Below are positions 24,842-31,603 of a stretch of DNA of 56,243 bases, piece after piece. The first letter of the stretch is position 1. Each line of letters starts with the position of its first letter. The notes beneath the pieces are model-generated. The model did not search any database. It had not been told where the DNA came from and worked only from the letters and a program-made list of their open reading frames with translations. Origin of the DNA: Flavobacteriia bacterium (lineage in GTDB: Bacteria > Bacteroidota > Bacteroidia > Flavobacteriales > Flavobacteriaceae); contig RDYL01000013.1 of NCBI GenBank assembly GCA_004293165.1, positions 1-56,243 of the forward strand. The letters are read 5' to 3'. The translations under genes were made by a program, and so were the position numbers.

Positions 24842-24988
24842 ATGGTAACTGCTATCAGCGGTTTGCTTCAATGGCTACTTCCGGATTTTCCTGCGGAAAA
24901 TCCGCTGCTGAATGGAATGTTTTGTTATATTTGTAATGGCTTTGTGTTGGTGCAACGCCACTGAGGGCAAGCCTCATAACGTTGGCAA
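24842..24988 (+). repeat. attC-like site 4 (end of cassette 4)
   Basis: ATGGTAACTGCTATC (24842-24856) complements the cassette 4 start GTTATCGGTAACCAT at 11 of 15 positions. L'' GCGGTTTGC (24858-24866) and L' GCAAGCCTC (24967-24975) pair 7/9, and R' is GTTGGCAA (24981-24988). The shared CAATGGCTACTTCCGG block, a perfect GGATTTTC/GAAAATCC hairpin (24883-24903), a TATATTTG box (24926-24933) and a GTGCAACGCCACTGA block lie between. Confidence 0.68.
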
Positions 24989-24999
24989 TAATTTAAGAA

Positions 25000-25509
25000 A
25001 TGACGAAATACATTCAAATTTTTATAATCCTTTTGACATTATCTGCTTGCGGACAAAAAGAAACTGAAAAGAAAACACCAGAAAGTGTGAATGAAAAGTC
25101 TGCGGAATCGGAACAAAAAACTGAATCTAAAAAAGTGGAAAAATGGACTGATTCGAATGGAAACGTTTTCACCGAAAAAGGAAATGAAATTTCTATAATA
25201 CCTGCCAATTACAATAAAACAGGAAAAACATACAAAGTCTTTATTTACAATGAAACTTCTGACGAAATCGGAATTATTGAAAACCTAAAAATAAAACCGA
25301 ATGAGTTTCGAATTTTTAACTTAAAAGACATTGATACTCTTATATTAGACAACGGAGTGAAATTTATGTTCGGAGAAACTTATGGTCTTGAAATTGAGGA
25401 TAAGCAATCTCAAGTTAGTGGTCTTGGCGGAAAGTTTTTAGATGAATATAAAGTTCCTGACGAGGCTGAATGGGCTTTTGTTATAGTTCCAAAAGGAAAA
25501 GGAGATTAG
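25000..25509 (+). CDS. Lipoprotein of unknown function (cassette 5)
   Basis: This 169-residue protein has a lipoprotein signal (MTKYIQIFIILLTLSACGQK), with lipid attachment expected at the Cys of LSAC. A 35-residue Glu/Lys/Ser-rich linker follows, then a compact domain of about 120 residues (WTDSNGNVFTEKGNEISIIP onward) with no family I recognise. It is the only gene of cassette 5 (24982-25647), with its ATG 12 nt after the R' core. It is likely anchored in the outer membrane; its purpose is unknown. Confidence 0.75.
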   Translation: MTKYIQIFIILLTLSACGQKETEKKTPESVNEKSAESEQKTESKKVEKWTDSNGNVFTEKGNEISIIPANYNKTGKTYKVFIYNETSDEIGIIENLKIKPNEFRIFNLKDIDTLILDNGVKFMFGETYGLEIEDKQSQVSGLGGKFLDEYKVPDEAEWAFVIVPKGKGD

Positions 25510-25521
25510 GAATAAAAACTG

Positions 25522-25655
25522 TTGCCAACAACGTTTATAATTAATGGCTAGTTCTGGCTTGCTTACGAAAATCCTTGCGGATTTTCTATTCAGTTTTTAT
25601 TTGCTAAATTAGGTGCTTAAATACGCCACTAATCATACACAAAACCGTTAACCAC
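25522..25655 (+). repeat. attC-like site 5 (end of cassette 5)
   Basis: R'' TTGCCAAC (25522-25529) is the exact complement of GTTGGCAA at the start of cassette 5. R' is GTTAACCAC (25647-25655). L boxes are weak. The shared TTAATGGCTAGTTCTGG block, a GAAAATCC/GGATTTTC hairpin (25567-25586, the reverse orientation of that in site 4) and a TTAG-GTG/CACTAA hairpin with one bulged G are present. Confidence 0.65.
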
Positions 25656-25687
25656 AAGCTTATCGGAGACTCAAGAATCTTAACAAA

Positions 25688-25936
25688 ATGAAAGCTAAAA
25701 CTCTTATAGTACTGATAATTATTCTTGCCCTATTGACTGCATTATTTAGTTGGTTGTTTTATACTCGAATTAGAATGGATTACAATTCAGAGGGAAACTA
25801 TTTTGATAAAAAAACTTTAGTTGTCTATAACGAACAAGCATTAATAGTTTATGGATTAATTTCATTTGTATTGCTTACATTGATATTGATGACGACTTTG
25901 AAATTAAAATCAATCATATCGAAAAACAAGATTTAA
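25688..25936 (+). CDS. Small membrane protein (cassette 6)
   Basis: This 82-residue protein has two membrane segments (about 5-27, LIVLIIILALLTALFSWLFY, and about 52-75) joined by a short polar loop. No family is recognised. It lies 33 nt after the R' core of attC-like site 5 and 54 nt before another gene on the same strand. Confidence 0.6.
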   Translation: MKAKTLIVLIIILALLTALFSWLFYTRIRMDYNSEGNYFDKKTLVVYNEQALIVYGLISFVLLTLILMTTLKLKSIISKNKI

Positions 25937-25990
25937 TAATTTGAAAGAACTTCCTAAAACAATTAAAAATCAATAACCTAAGTTGGAAAA

Positions 25991-26737
25991 ATGAAAGTTT
26001 TAAAAACCGAACAATTGCAAATAGAAAAAAAAATAAACAAATATAAATTAAGCTATATCATAATTATTGTTCTACTTTTTTCATGCCAGCATAAGGAATC
26101 TAATGATTCCACCGTGATTGAAAACGGTATTCACAAAACCTCAAAAAAAGTAGAAACATTAAAAGATAAATTTGAATTCGTTGAATACACCGATGAGGGT
26201 GATAATAACTTACTCTATTCAAAAAAAGAAGGCGAAGATTTTGTCTTTATAACTGGTGATATTGACTACAGCATTTTATATAGAGGAGATATTTGCGAAA
26301 TCCAATGGAAAAAAGATACCGTTTATTTGGCGGGAGATGATGAATCAGCACAGATTATAAATCAACTTATTTCTATCAAAAAAATACAAGATGGCACTCT
26401 TTCAAAATTTATAAAAACCTATAATAAAGAATTGAAATATCATTGGAGCGGAGAAGATGGCTATTCTGATGACTATCTAAACAAACTTTATTTAGTTGCG
26501 CAATACTATATTGCAAATTCCAAAAATGAGTCGATTAAAAGTCGCGTAAAGAAAAAGGAGGAAATCGAATACTCTATTGAAGAGCAAACGATGAACAATA
26601 GGGCTTACGAAGTTTTAGGTATTGGCTATAGTTTTGAAAGTCATTTCACTCTAATGCAATGGATTTATTATGATATTGAAAACCACAAAATTTATGAATA
26701 CGATTTACCAAATGATAAACTTAATGAATTTAAATAA
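25991..26737 (+). CDS. Probable lipoprotein of unknown function (cassette 6)
   Basis: In this 248-residue protein a hydrophobic stretch SYIIIIVLLFSCQHKES (about 22-38) ends in a lipobox-like LLFSC. It is preceded by an unusually long 20-residue charged segment; no later ATG offers a shorter signal, so either the leader is long or a non-ATG start is used. The rest is charged, mostly alpha/beta, and unrecognised. It ends 8 nt before a truncated attC-like site. Confidence 0.65.
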   Translation: MKVLKTEQLQIEKKINKYKLSYIIIIVLLFSCQHKESNDSTVIENGIHKTSKKVETLKDKFEFVEYTDEGDNNLLYSKKEGEDFVFITGDIDYSILYRGDICEIQWKKDTVYLAGDDESAQIINQLISIKKIQDGTLSKFIKTYNKELKYHWSGEDGYSDDYLNKLYLVAQYYIANSKNESIKSRVKKKEEIEYSIEEQTMNNRAYEVLGIGYSFESHFTLMQWIYYDIENHKIYEYDLPNDKLNEFK

Positions 26738-26745
26738 AAAATTAT

Positions 26746-26785
26746 CCACTAACCGTAGTTTGCTTTAATGACTACACCTACTGAA
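26746..26785 (+). repeat. Truncated attC-like site 6
   Basis: CCACTAAC (26746-26753), GTAGTTTGC and the shared TTTAATGACTACACCTACTG block give the 5' half of a site. No convincing R' core or L' box follows, although GCAAACATC at 26861 is a weak L' candidate that runs into the end of pdxH. The array seems to end here by decay or deletion. Confidence 0.5.
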
Positions 26786-26867
26786 TAGAATAATTATTAT
26801 TTAGTCTCTTGATTCTTCGATACTTCTAAAAGTTGCATAAAGTAACCTTTTAACCTTTAAGCAAACA

Positions 26868-27512
26868 TCAAGGCGACAAACGCTCTATGGTCCAATCAAA
26901 ATCGTTAGTTAATTGATAGCGAATTCGGTCGTGTAAACGATTTGGTCTTCCTTGCCAAAACTCTACAGCTACCGGGCGAACTAAAAAACCTCCCCAATGC
27001 GCAGGTCGCAAAATTTCTTTTCCCTCCCACTCTTGTTCTAACTCCTTTAAATTATTTTCTAAAAATTCTCGATTTGGAATTACTTCACTCTGAGACGACA
27101 CAATTGCCCCTAATTTACTTCCATCGGGACGTGAAGCAAAATAATTATCGGAAATACTATCAGCTGTTTTCTCGGCAATTCCTTTGATAATAATCTGACG
27201 TTCAACTCCTGGCCAAAAAAAAGATAAACAAACATTTGGATTGTTGAGTATTGCTTTTCCCTTTTCAGAATTATAATTGGTATAAAAAATAAAACCTTCT
27301 TCGTTAAATTTTTTCAATAAAACTACTCTCGATTTTGGAAAACCATCTAAACCAATAGTAGCGACAGTCATTGCATTGACTTCATCGGCAGCATTTAAAT
27401 CTTCTGCTTCGTAAAACCATCTATGAAATAAATTAATTGGATCTTCGGGAATTTGATTTTCCAATAATTCACTTTTATCGTAGGATTTCCTGTAATTACT
27501 TAAATCTTTCAT
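26868..27512 (-). CDS. pdxH: Pyridoxamine 5'-phosphate oxidase
   Basis: This 214-residue flavoenzyme oxidises pyridoxine or pyridoxamine 5'-phosphate to PLP, using FMN. Family blocks are clear: NAMTVATIGLDGFPKSRVVL, GFIFYTNYNSEKGKAI, RQIIIKGIAEK, FASRPDGSKLGAIVSSQSEV and the C-terminal WGGFLVRPVAVEFWQGRPNR LHDR motif. Length is standard. It stands alone, flanked by the decayed end of the cassette array and a divergent sigma-factor operon. Confidence 0.97.
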   Translation of the reverse strand: MKDLSNYRKSYDKSELLENQIPEDPINLFHRWFYEAEDLNAADEVNAMTVATIGLDGFPKSRVVLLKKFNEEGFIFYTNYNSEKGKAILNNPNVCLSFFWPGVERQIIIKGIAEKTADSISDNYFASRPDGSKLGAIVSSQSEVIPNREFLENNLKELEQEWEGKEILRPAHWGGFLVRPVAVEFWQGRPNRLHDRIRYQLTNDFDWTIERLSP

Positions 27513-27630
27513 AGAATAATGTAGGTTTAAAAAGCAAAGTTACAAACTACATCTCGTTTTTTTAAGAAAACAAAAATTAAAATTAAACCTTTTTGAATAT
27601 CTTTAGTCTTAATTAAATAAGAACTCTATT

Positions 27631-28173
27631 TTGCAAGACGAAAAAGCATTTATTTTAGAATTATTAGAACCAAAAACGCAGAATGAAGCGTTTCGAAAAC
27701 TCTTGCAATTATATCAAAAACCATTGTATAATCACATCAGAAACATGGTTTTAAATCATGATGATGCCGACGATGTGCTTCAAAATACATTCATAAAGAT
27801 ATTTTCAAATCTTAAAAATTTCAAAGGCGACAGCAAATTATTCTCATGGATGTATCGAATTGCAACGAATGAAGCTATCACCTTTATGCAACAAAGAGCA
27901 AAAAAACAAGGTATTTCTAACGAGGAAGTACAACAAAAAGCAATAAATAAATTAGAAAGTGATGTTTTTTTTGATGGCAATGAAATACAATTAAAGCTTC
28001 AAAAAGCAATTGCTCTTTTGCCCGAAAAACAACAATTAGTTTTTAAAATGAGATATTTTGAAGAATTAAAATACGAAGAAATGTCTGAAATTTTAACCAC
28101 ATCTGTTGGAGCATTAAAAGCTAGTTACCATATTGCGGTAAAAAAAATAGAAGAATATTTACATACCAATTAA
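27631..28173 (+). CDS. ECF-type RNA polymerase sigma factor
   Basis: This 180-residue protein has sigma region 2 (YNHIRNMVLNHDDADDVLQN, FKGDSKLFSWMYRIATNEAI, about 30-90) and region 4 (LPEKQQLVFKMRYFEELKYE, about 125-175) and lacks regions 1 and 3, as in ECF factors. The start is TTG at 27631; no ATG precedes the conserved sequence. It heads an operon with a single-pass protein that looks like its anti-sigma factor and a periplasmic CpxP-like protein, which suggests envelope-stress control. A TATCTTTA box at 27598-27605 may be its promoter. Confidence 0.92.
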   Translation: MQDEKAFILELLEPKTQNEAFRKLLQLYQKPLYNHIRNMVLNHDDADDVLQNTFIKIFSNLKNFKGDSKLFSWMYRIATNEAITFMQQRAKKQGISNEEVQQKAINKLESDVFFDGNEIQLKLQKAIALLPEKQQLVFKMRYFEELKYEEMSEILTTSVGALKASYHIAVKKIEEYLHTN

Positions 28174-28203
28174 ACCTTTAACCATTATTTTTGTCTAATA
28201 AAC

Positions 28204-28638
28204 ATGAAGAATTTTGATATAGAAAATAACGAAAAAATTTCAACTGGATTTAAAACTCCTGAGCATTATTTTGAGCAATTTGAAGCTAAAATGATGCAAG
28301 AAATTTCAGCCAAAAACCCATCCAAAAATGAGGTTAAAGTCGTTTCGCTATTTTACAGAAAACAAGTGTGGATTAGTAGTATTGCTGCCCTATTTTTATT
28401 AGCTATTGCCATTCCAGTTTATTTTAATATGGCCAAAGAAAGTAATTTAGATGCTACAACTATTGAAAACTATTTAGCAGAACAACAAAGTGTTGGAACA
28501 ACCGAACTAACAAAACATTTAACCGATGAAGATATTTCTGAATTGGAAAATGCACTAACCAATGATAATGTTACTGATGAAACCATTGAAAATTATTTAT
28601 CAGAATCAGCCAATTTAGATTACCTATTAAACGAATAA
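28204..28638 (+). CDS. Probable membrane anti-sigma factor
   Basis: This 144-residue protein has an N-terminal cytosolic part with GFKTPEHYFEQFEAKMMQ, one membrane segment at about 57-74 (ISSIAALFLLAIAIPVYF) and an acidic periplasmic tail. This layout plus its place 30 nt after an ECF sigma gene suggests it holds that sigma factor at the membrane. No zinc HxxxCxxC anti-sigma motif is present, so the role rests on context. Confidence 0.7.
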   Translation: MKNFDIENNEKISTGFKTPEHYFEQFEAKMMQEISAKNPSKNEVKVVSLFYRKQVWISSIAALFLLAIAIPVYFNMAKESNLDATTIENYLAEQQSVGTTELTKHLTDEDISELENALTNDNVTDETIENYLSESANLDYLLNE

Positions 28639-28658
28639 CGAATTAAAAAAATAATTTT

Positions 28659-29108
28659 ATGAAAACAAAAATCATATATCCAATCGTATTCTTGTTAATT
28701 TCTACGTTATCCTTTTCGCAAGGATTTAGAGAAAAAAAAGAAAAAGTGAAAGCATTAAAAATGGCTTACATAACTGAGCAATTGAATTTAACAACCGAAG
28801 AAGCGCAAAAATTTTGGCCAATATATAATGCATTTGATGAAAAACAATCCGAATTGCGTCATGAAAAAATGAGAGCCATATTAAATCGATTTGAGCCTGG
28901 AAGTGTTGAAAAATTGTCAGAAAAAGACGCTTCTAGCCTATTGATTCAAATAGAAACCATTGAAGAAAATATATTTAATCTTCGTAAAAAATTTATCAGA
29001 GATTTACAAGGTGTTATTAGTGCAAAAAAAATCATCAAACTAAAAAAAGCTGAAGATGATTTTAATAGAACTTTGTTAAAACAAATAAAAGACCGAAGAA
29101 GAGGGTAA
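28659..29108 (+). CDS. Periplasmic Spy/CpxP-like sensor protein
   Basis: This 149-residue protein has a signal peptide (MKTKIIYPIVFLLISTLSFS) followed by a highly charged helical domain with AYITEQLNLTTEEAQKFWPI and a long Lys/Glu heptad region, typical of the Spy/CpxP-like small periplasmic proteins linked to ECF sigma operons in Bacteroidota. It may sense misfolded protein or metal stress. It lies 20 nt after the anti-sigma gene and the operon ends at a terminator just downstream. Confidence 0.78.
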   Translation: MKTKIIYPIVFLLISTLSFSQGFREKKEKVKALKMAYITEQLNLTTEEAQKFWPIYNAFDEKQSELRHEKMRAILNRFEPGSVEKLSEKDASSLLIQIETIEENIFNLRKKFIRDLQGVISAKKIIKLKKAEDDFNRTLLKQIKDRRRG

Positions 29109-29128
29109 TTCAAATAGTCTAACTTACT

Positions 29129-29156
29129 AAGCTGAACTTGTTTCAGCTTTTTTTAT
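29129..29156 (+). terminator. Terminator of the sigma-factor operon
   Basis: AAGCTGAA (29129-29136) and TTCAGCTT (29142-29149) form the stem, followed by a T-rich tail. Confidence 0.8.
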
Positions 29157-29190
29157 TTAAGAACAAAAATAAGTTTCTCTTGATAAAAGT

Positions 29191-30222
29191 TTACTTTATT
29201 TCAAATCGAGCCACTTTATTTTTCCCTGAGGCATAAAAAACGGTTTCCGATGCAAATCTAAACGTGTAAAAATCTTTATCATCTGAAAATTTAAGCCACG
29301 ATTTTCCAAAATCTGAAGTATAATAAAGTCCGGTTCCTCCCACTGCTATTATCTTTTTCCCTTTACTATTTGGCACAAACTGAACACAGGATGCATAACC
29401 AAAAGCTTCTTTATCAGCAATTAAATTCCATGTTTTACCGCCATTTGTTGTAATAGCTTTGTTCGCACAATTTTGGTCTTGTTTCGTGTAATTTCCGCCA
29501 GCAATCATTCCTGTTTTTTCATCGTAAAAATCGGCAGTAAAAATTCCGGTCATTTCCTCTCCTTGCACAATTGGAGTTTCGTAAGCCTTCCAAGTAGTAC
29601 CAAAATCGTTAGAAACAAAAACTCTCGATTGTTTGCCACCAGAAACCATAAAAATAGATTTTCCTTTTACTATTAAATTGGTATTACTTGTTGCAAAAGC
29701 AGCCTCGCCATTTGCAACTACAGGAAAATTAGAACAACTAACTTTTTGCCAAGTTGTACCGCCGTCATTGGTTTTAATAAACGACAAACAATTTTCAATT
29801 GGATCACCCATTGCAAAACCGTTTAGATCATCAGCAAATTGCATGCTATCATAAAAAACTTTTTCGTGCTCTTCTTTGTAAACAATCGTTTCGTCCAACG
29901 TATTTTTATCAATTCGAATTAAAACTGCTGGATTTCCAACGGCTAATATAAAAATAGCTTGCTTTGTACTTGCAATACTTCTAAATTCGGTTGTATTTGA
30001 AACATTTGCAATTGATTTTATTACTAAGGTATCTTTTTTCCTGTCATAAATACCAATTCTACCTTTATCCATTCCCATCCAAACTTTTTCAGCCTCCACA
30101 AGAATGGCTCTACAACTCAATTTTTCAGTAGAAATAATTTTGGATTCAAATATTGGACTAACAATTTCTTTTTTGGAAGCACAACCAATACAAATTAAAA
30201 GGATAAATAAATAGTTTTTCAT
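29191..30222 (-). CDS. BNR/Ycf48-like beta-propeller lipoprotein
   Basis: This protein of about 343 residues starts at ATG 30222, which begins a lipoprotein signal (MKNYLFILLICIGCASKK, Cys in IGCA); an upstream in-frame start at 30330 adds a non-signal segment and is rejected. The mature part has repeated Asp-box/BNR-like motifs (TNDGGTTWQKV, SNDFGTTWKAY, TTNGGKTWNL, TSDFGKSWLKF), consistent with a beta-propeller. It is often named oxidoreductase in relatives, without evidence I can see here. It is probably at the cell surface or in the periplasm. Confidence 0.8.
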   Translation of the reverse strand: MKNYLFILLICIGCASKKEIVSPIFESKIISTEKLSCRAILVEAEKVWMGMDKGRIGIYDRKKDTLVIKSIANVSNTTEFRSIASTKQAIFILAVGNPAVLIRIDKNTLDETIVYKEEHEKVFYDSMQFADDLNGFAMGDPIENCLSFIKTNDGGTTWQKVSCSNFPVVANGEAAFATSNTNLIVKGKSIFMVSGGKQSRVFVSNDFGTTWKAYETPIVQGEEMTGIFTADFYDEKTGMIAGGNYTKQDQNCANKAITTNGGKTWNLIADKEAFGYASCVQFVPNSKGKKIIAVGGTGLYYTSDFGKSWLKFSDDKDFYTFRFASETVFYASGKNKVARFEIK

Positions 30223-30323
30223 GAGATAGAAATATAATTCCAAATATAAGAGAATATATTTTATGCATAGAATAAAAATTTTAAACAATTGAAAATCAGT
30301 AAAATAAATATATTTATTTTTTT

Positions 30324-30340
30324 TTGGCACAGAAATTGGA
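30324..30340 (+). promoter_or_regulatory. Candidate sigma-54 promoter
   Basis: TTGGCAC (30324-30330), five bases, then TTGGA (30336-30340) matches the -24/-12 form TTGGCAC-N5-TTGCA with one change at the -12 dinucleotide (GG for GC). It lies 44 nt before an ATG at 30384, and no TAnnTTTG box is seen nearby. Confidence 0.4.
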
Positions 30341-30383
30341 TAATAGAATATATGAAATTAGTGTTTAACCAAAAACAACTGTT

Positions 30384-31517
30384 ATGAAAACGAAATTACT
30401 TACTTTAAGCATACTTACATCCTTAACAATGAATGTACTTGTAGCACAAGAAAAAACTACTGTAAAAGCTTCAAATTCTGATATTAGCGATAATTTAGAT
30501 TTAAGAGCAGTTGCTACTATTTTTGGTGATGCTTCCAATTTAGAAGATTTTGAAAGAAGATTAAACGACCCTAAAACTCAAATTTCCAATTTAGACTTAA
30601 ATAACGATAATTATGTAGATTATTTAAGAGTAATTGAATCCGTTGAAGACAATGTCCATTTAGTGGTAGTGCAAGCGGTTTTAGATAAAGATGTTTTTCA
30701 AGATGTTGCAACCATTGAAGTTGCACGAGATAGAGACAATCGAGTACAAGTGCAAGTGGTTGGAGATGTTTATATGTATGGAACAAATTATATTTATGAA
30801 CCAGTATATGTGCACACACCCATTATATATAACACTTTTTGGATAGGAAATTATCGTCCGTATTATTCATCATGGTATTGGAATTATTATCCTAGTTATT
30901 ACAGTTATTGGAATCCATACCCAATTTTTAGATACAGAAATCATATTCATGTACACATCAACTTTGGTCATTCGTATCATTATGCAAGTTACAGAAGATG
31001 TGGAAATGTTTATAATAATTATTATGGCAGAAGAGGTAATGGATACGAAAGAATGCATCCTAATCGTTCATTTGCACACAGAAATACTGGATATAGCAAC
31101 AGACAAGAATTAGACAATAACAGAACTATTCGTTCGCCTAGAAGCAATAACGAAATGAACGGATCTAACACTCGAATGTCGAGCAATACCCCACGTGAAA
31201 CACGTACAACAAATACAACAACACCAAGAACTAGAACTGAAGGCAATAGTCCTAGATACAACAATGAAACTAGAAATACTGAAACACCTAGGGTTTCATC
31301 TGAAACAAGAAATAGAACTGAAGGCACAAGAGTATATTCAGAGAATAGAAACAATTCTTCTGGAACTAGAAGTTCTGTATCCACCAATGGAAATCAGGGA
31401 AATTCACAAGCAAGAAGTAGTTCTTCAAGAGGAAGTTCTTCACAAGGTAGAAGTAGCACCCCTAGTAGCAATTCAAACACAAGGAATTCGGGTTCAAGAT
31501 CTAGCGGAAGAGGATAA
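30384..31517 (+). CDS. Secreted low-complexity protein
   Basis: This 377-residue protein has a signal peptide (MKTKLLTLSILTSLTMNVLVAQ), then a conserved domain at about 37-130 (VATIFGDASNLEDFERRLND, ISNLDLNNDNYVDYLRVIES, the latter resembling a calcium-binding loop), a Tyr/Trp-rich centre (YYSSWYWNYYPSYYSYW) and a C-terminal 150 residues of Arg, Asn, Ser and Thr repeats. Similar proteins occur in flavobacteria without known function. The tail may be disordered or bind nucleic acid or matrix. Frames on both strands over the tail are by-products of its repeats. Confidence 0.75.
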   Translation: MKTKLLTLSILTSLTMNVLVAQEKTTVKASNSDISDNLDLRAVATIFGDASNLEDFERRLNDPKTQISNLDLNNDNYVDYLRVIESVEDNVHLVVVQAVLDKDVFQDVATIEVARDRDNRVQVQVVGDVYMYGTNYIYEPVYVHTPIIYNTFWIGNYRPYYSSWYWNYYPSYYSYWNPYPIFRYRNHIHVHINFGHSYHYASYRRCGNVYNNYYGRRGNGYERMHPNRSFAHRNTGYSNRQELDNNRTIRSPRSNNEMNGSNTRMSSNTPRETRTTNTTTPRTRTEGNSPRYNNETRNTETPRVSSETRNRTEGTRVYSENRNNSSGTRSSVSTNGNQGNSQARSSSSRGSSSQGRSSTPSSNSNTRNSGSRSSGRG

Positions 31518-31522
31518 ATATT

Positions 31523-31550
31523 AAAGCTGTCAAATTTGACAGCTTTTTTT
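31523..31550 (+). terminator. Terminator after the low-complexity protein
   Basis: AAAGCTGTCAAA (31523-31534) and TTTGACAGCTTT (31535-31546) make a 12-bp perfect stem followed by T residues. Confidence 0.85.
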
Positions 31551-31569
31551 ATTTTTATTCCTATCTTTG
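31536..31569 (+). promoter_or_regulatory. Promoter of the RsmB-like gene
   Basis: TATCTTTG (31562-31569) is an exact TAnnTTTG box; TTG at 31536-31538 is 23 bp upstream and lies inside the preceding terminator stem. A small hairpin CCCGA-ATTC-TCGGG (31573-31586) follows in the leader. Confidence 0.55.
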
Positions 31570-31603
31570 TGTCCCGAATTCTCGGGCTGATTTAAAATAT
31601 ACA

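Larger units (their letters stand above)
18497..26785 (+). mobile_element. Integron-like element with six gene cassettes
   Basis: A tyrosine recombinase remnant is followed by an attI-like site and co-oriented gene units separated by attC-like sites. Proposed crossover points lie after 19630, 21897, 21996, 24214, 24981 and 25647, giving cassettes of 2267, 99, 2218, 767 and 666 bp plus a last unit without a clear end. The start of each of the first five cassettes is complementary to the R'' box at its own end. Cargo includes Pycsar-like defence, a toxin-antitoxin pair, lipoproteins and membrane proteins, typical cassette contents. Unlike most integrons, the integrase points the same way as the cassettes. 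Confidence 0.75.

Noticed and set aside
31022..31524. Minus-strand and +2 frames over the low-complexity tail
   Set aside because: They arise from repeat composition of the real gene and encode repeats without signals or family sequence.
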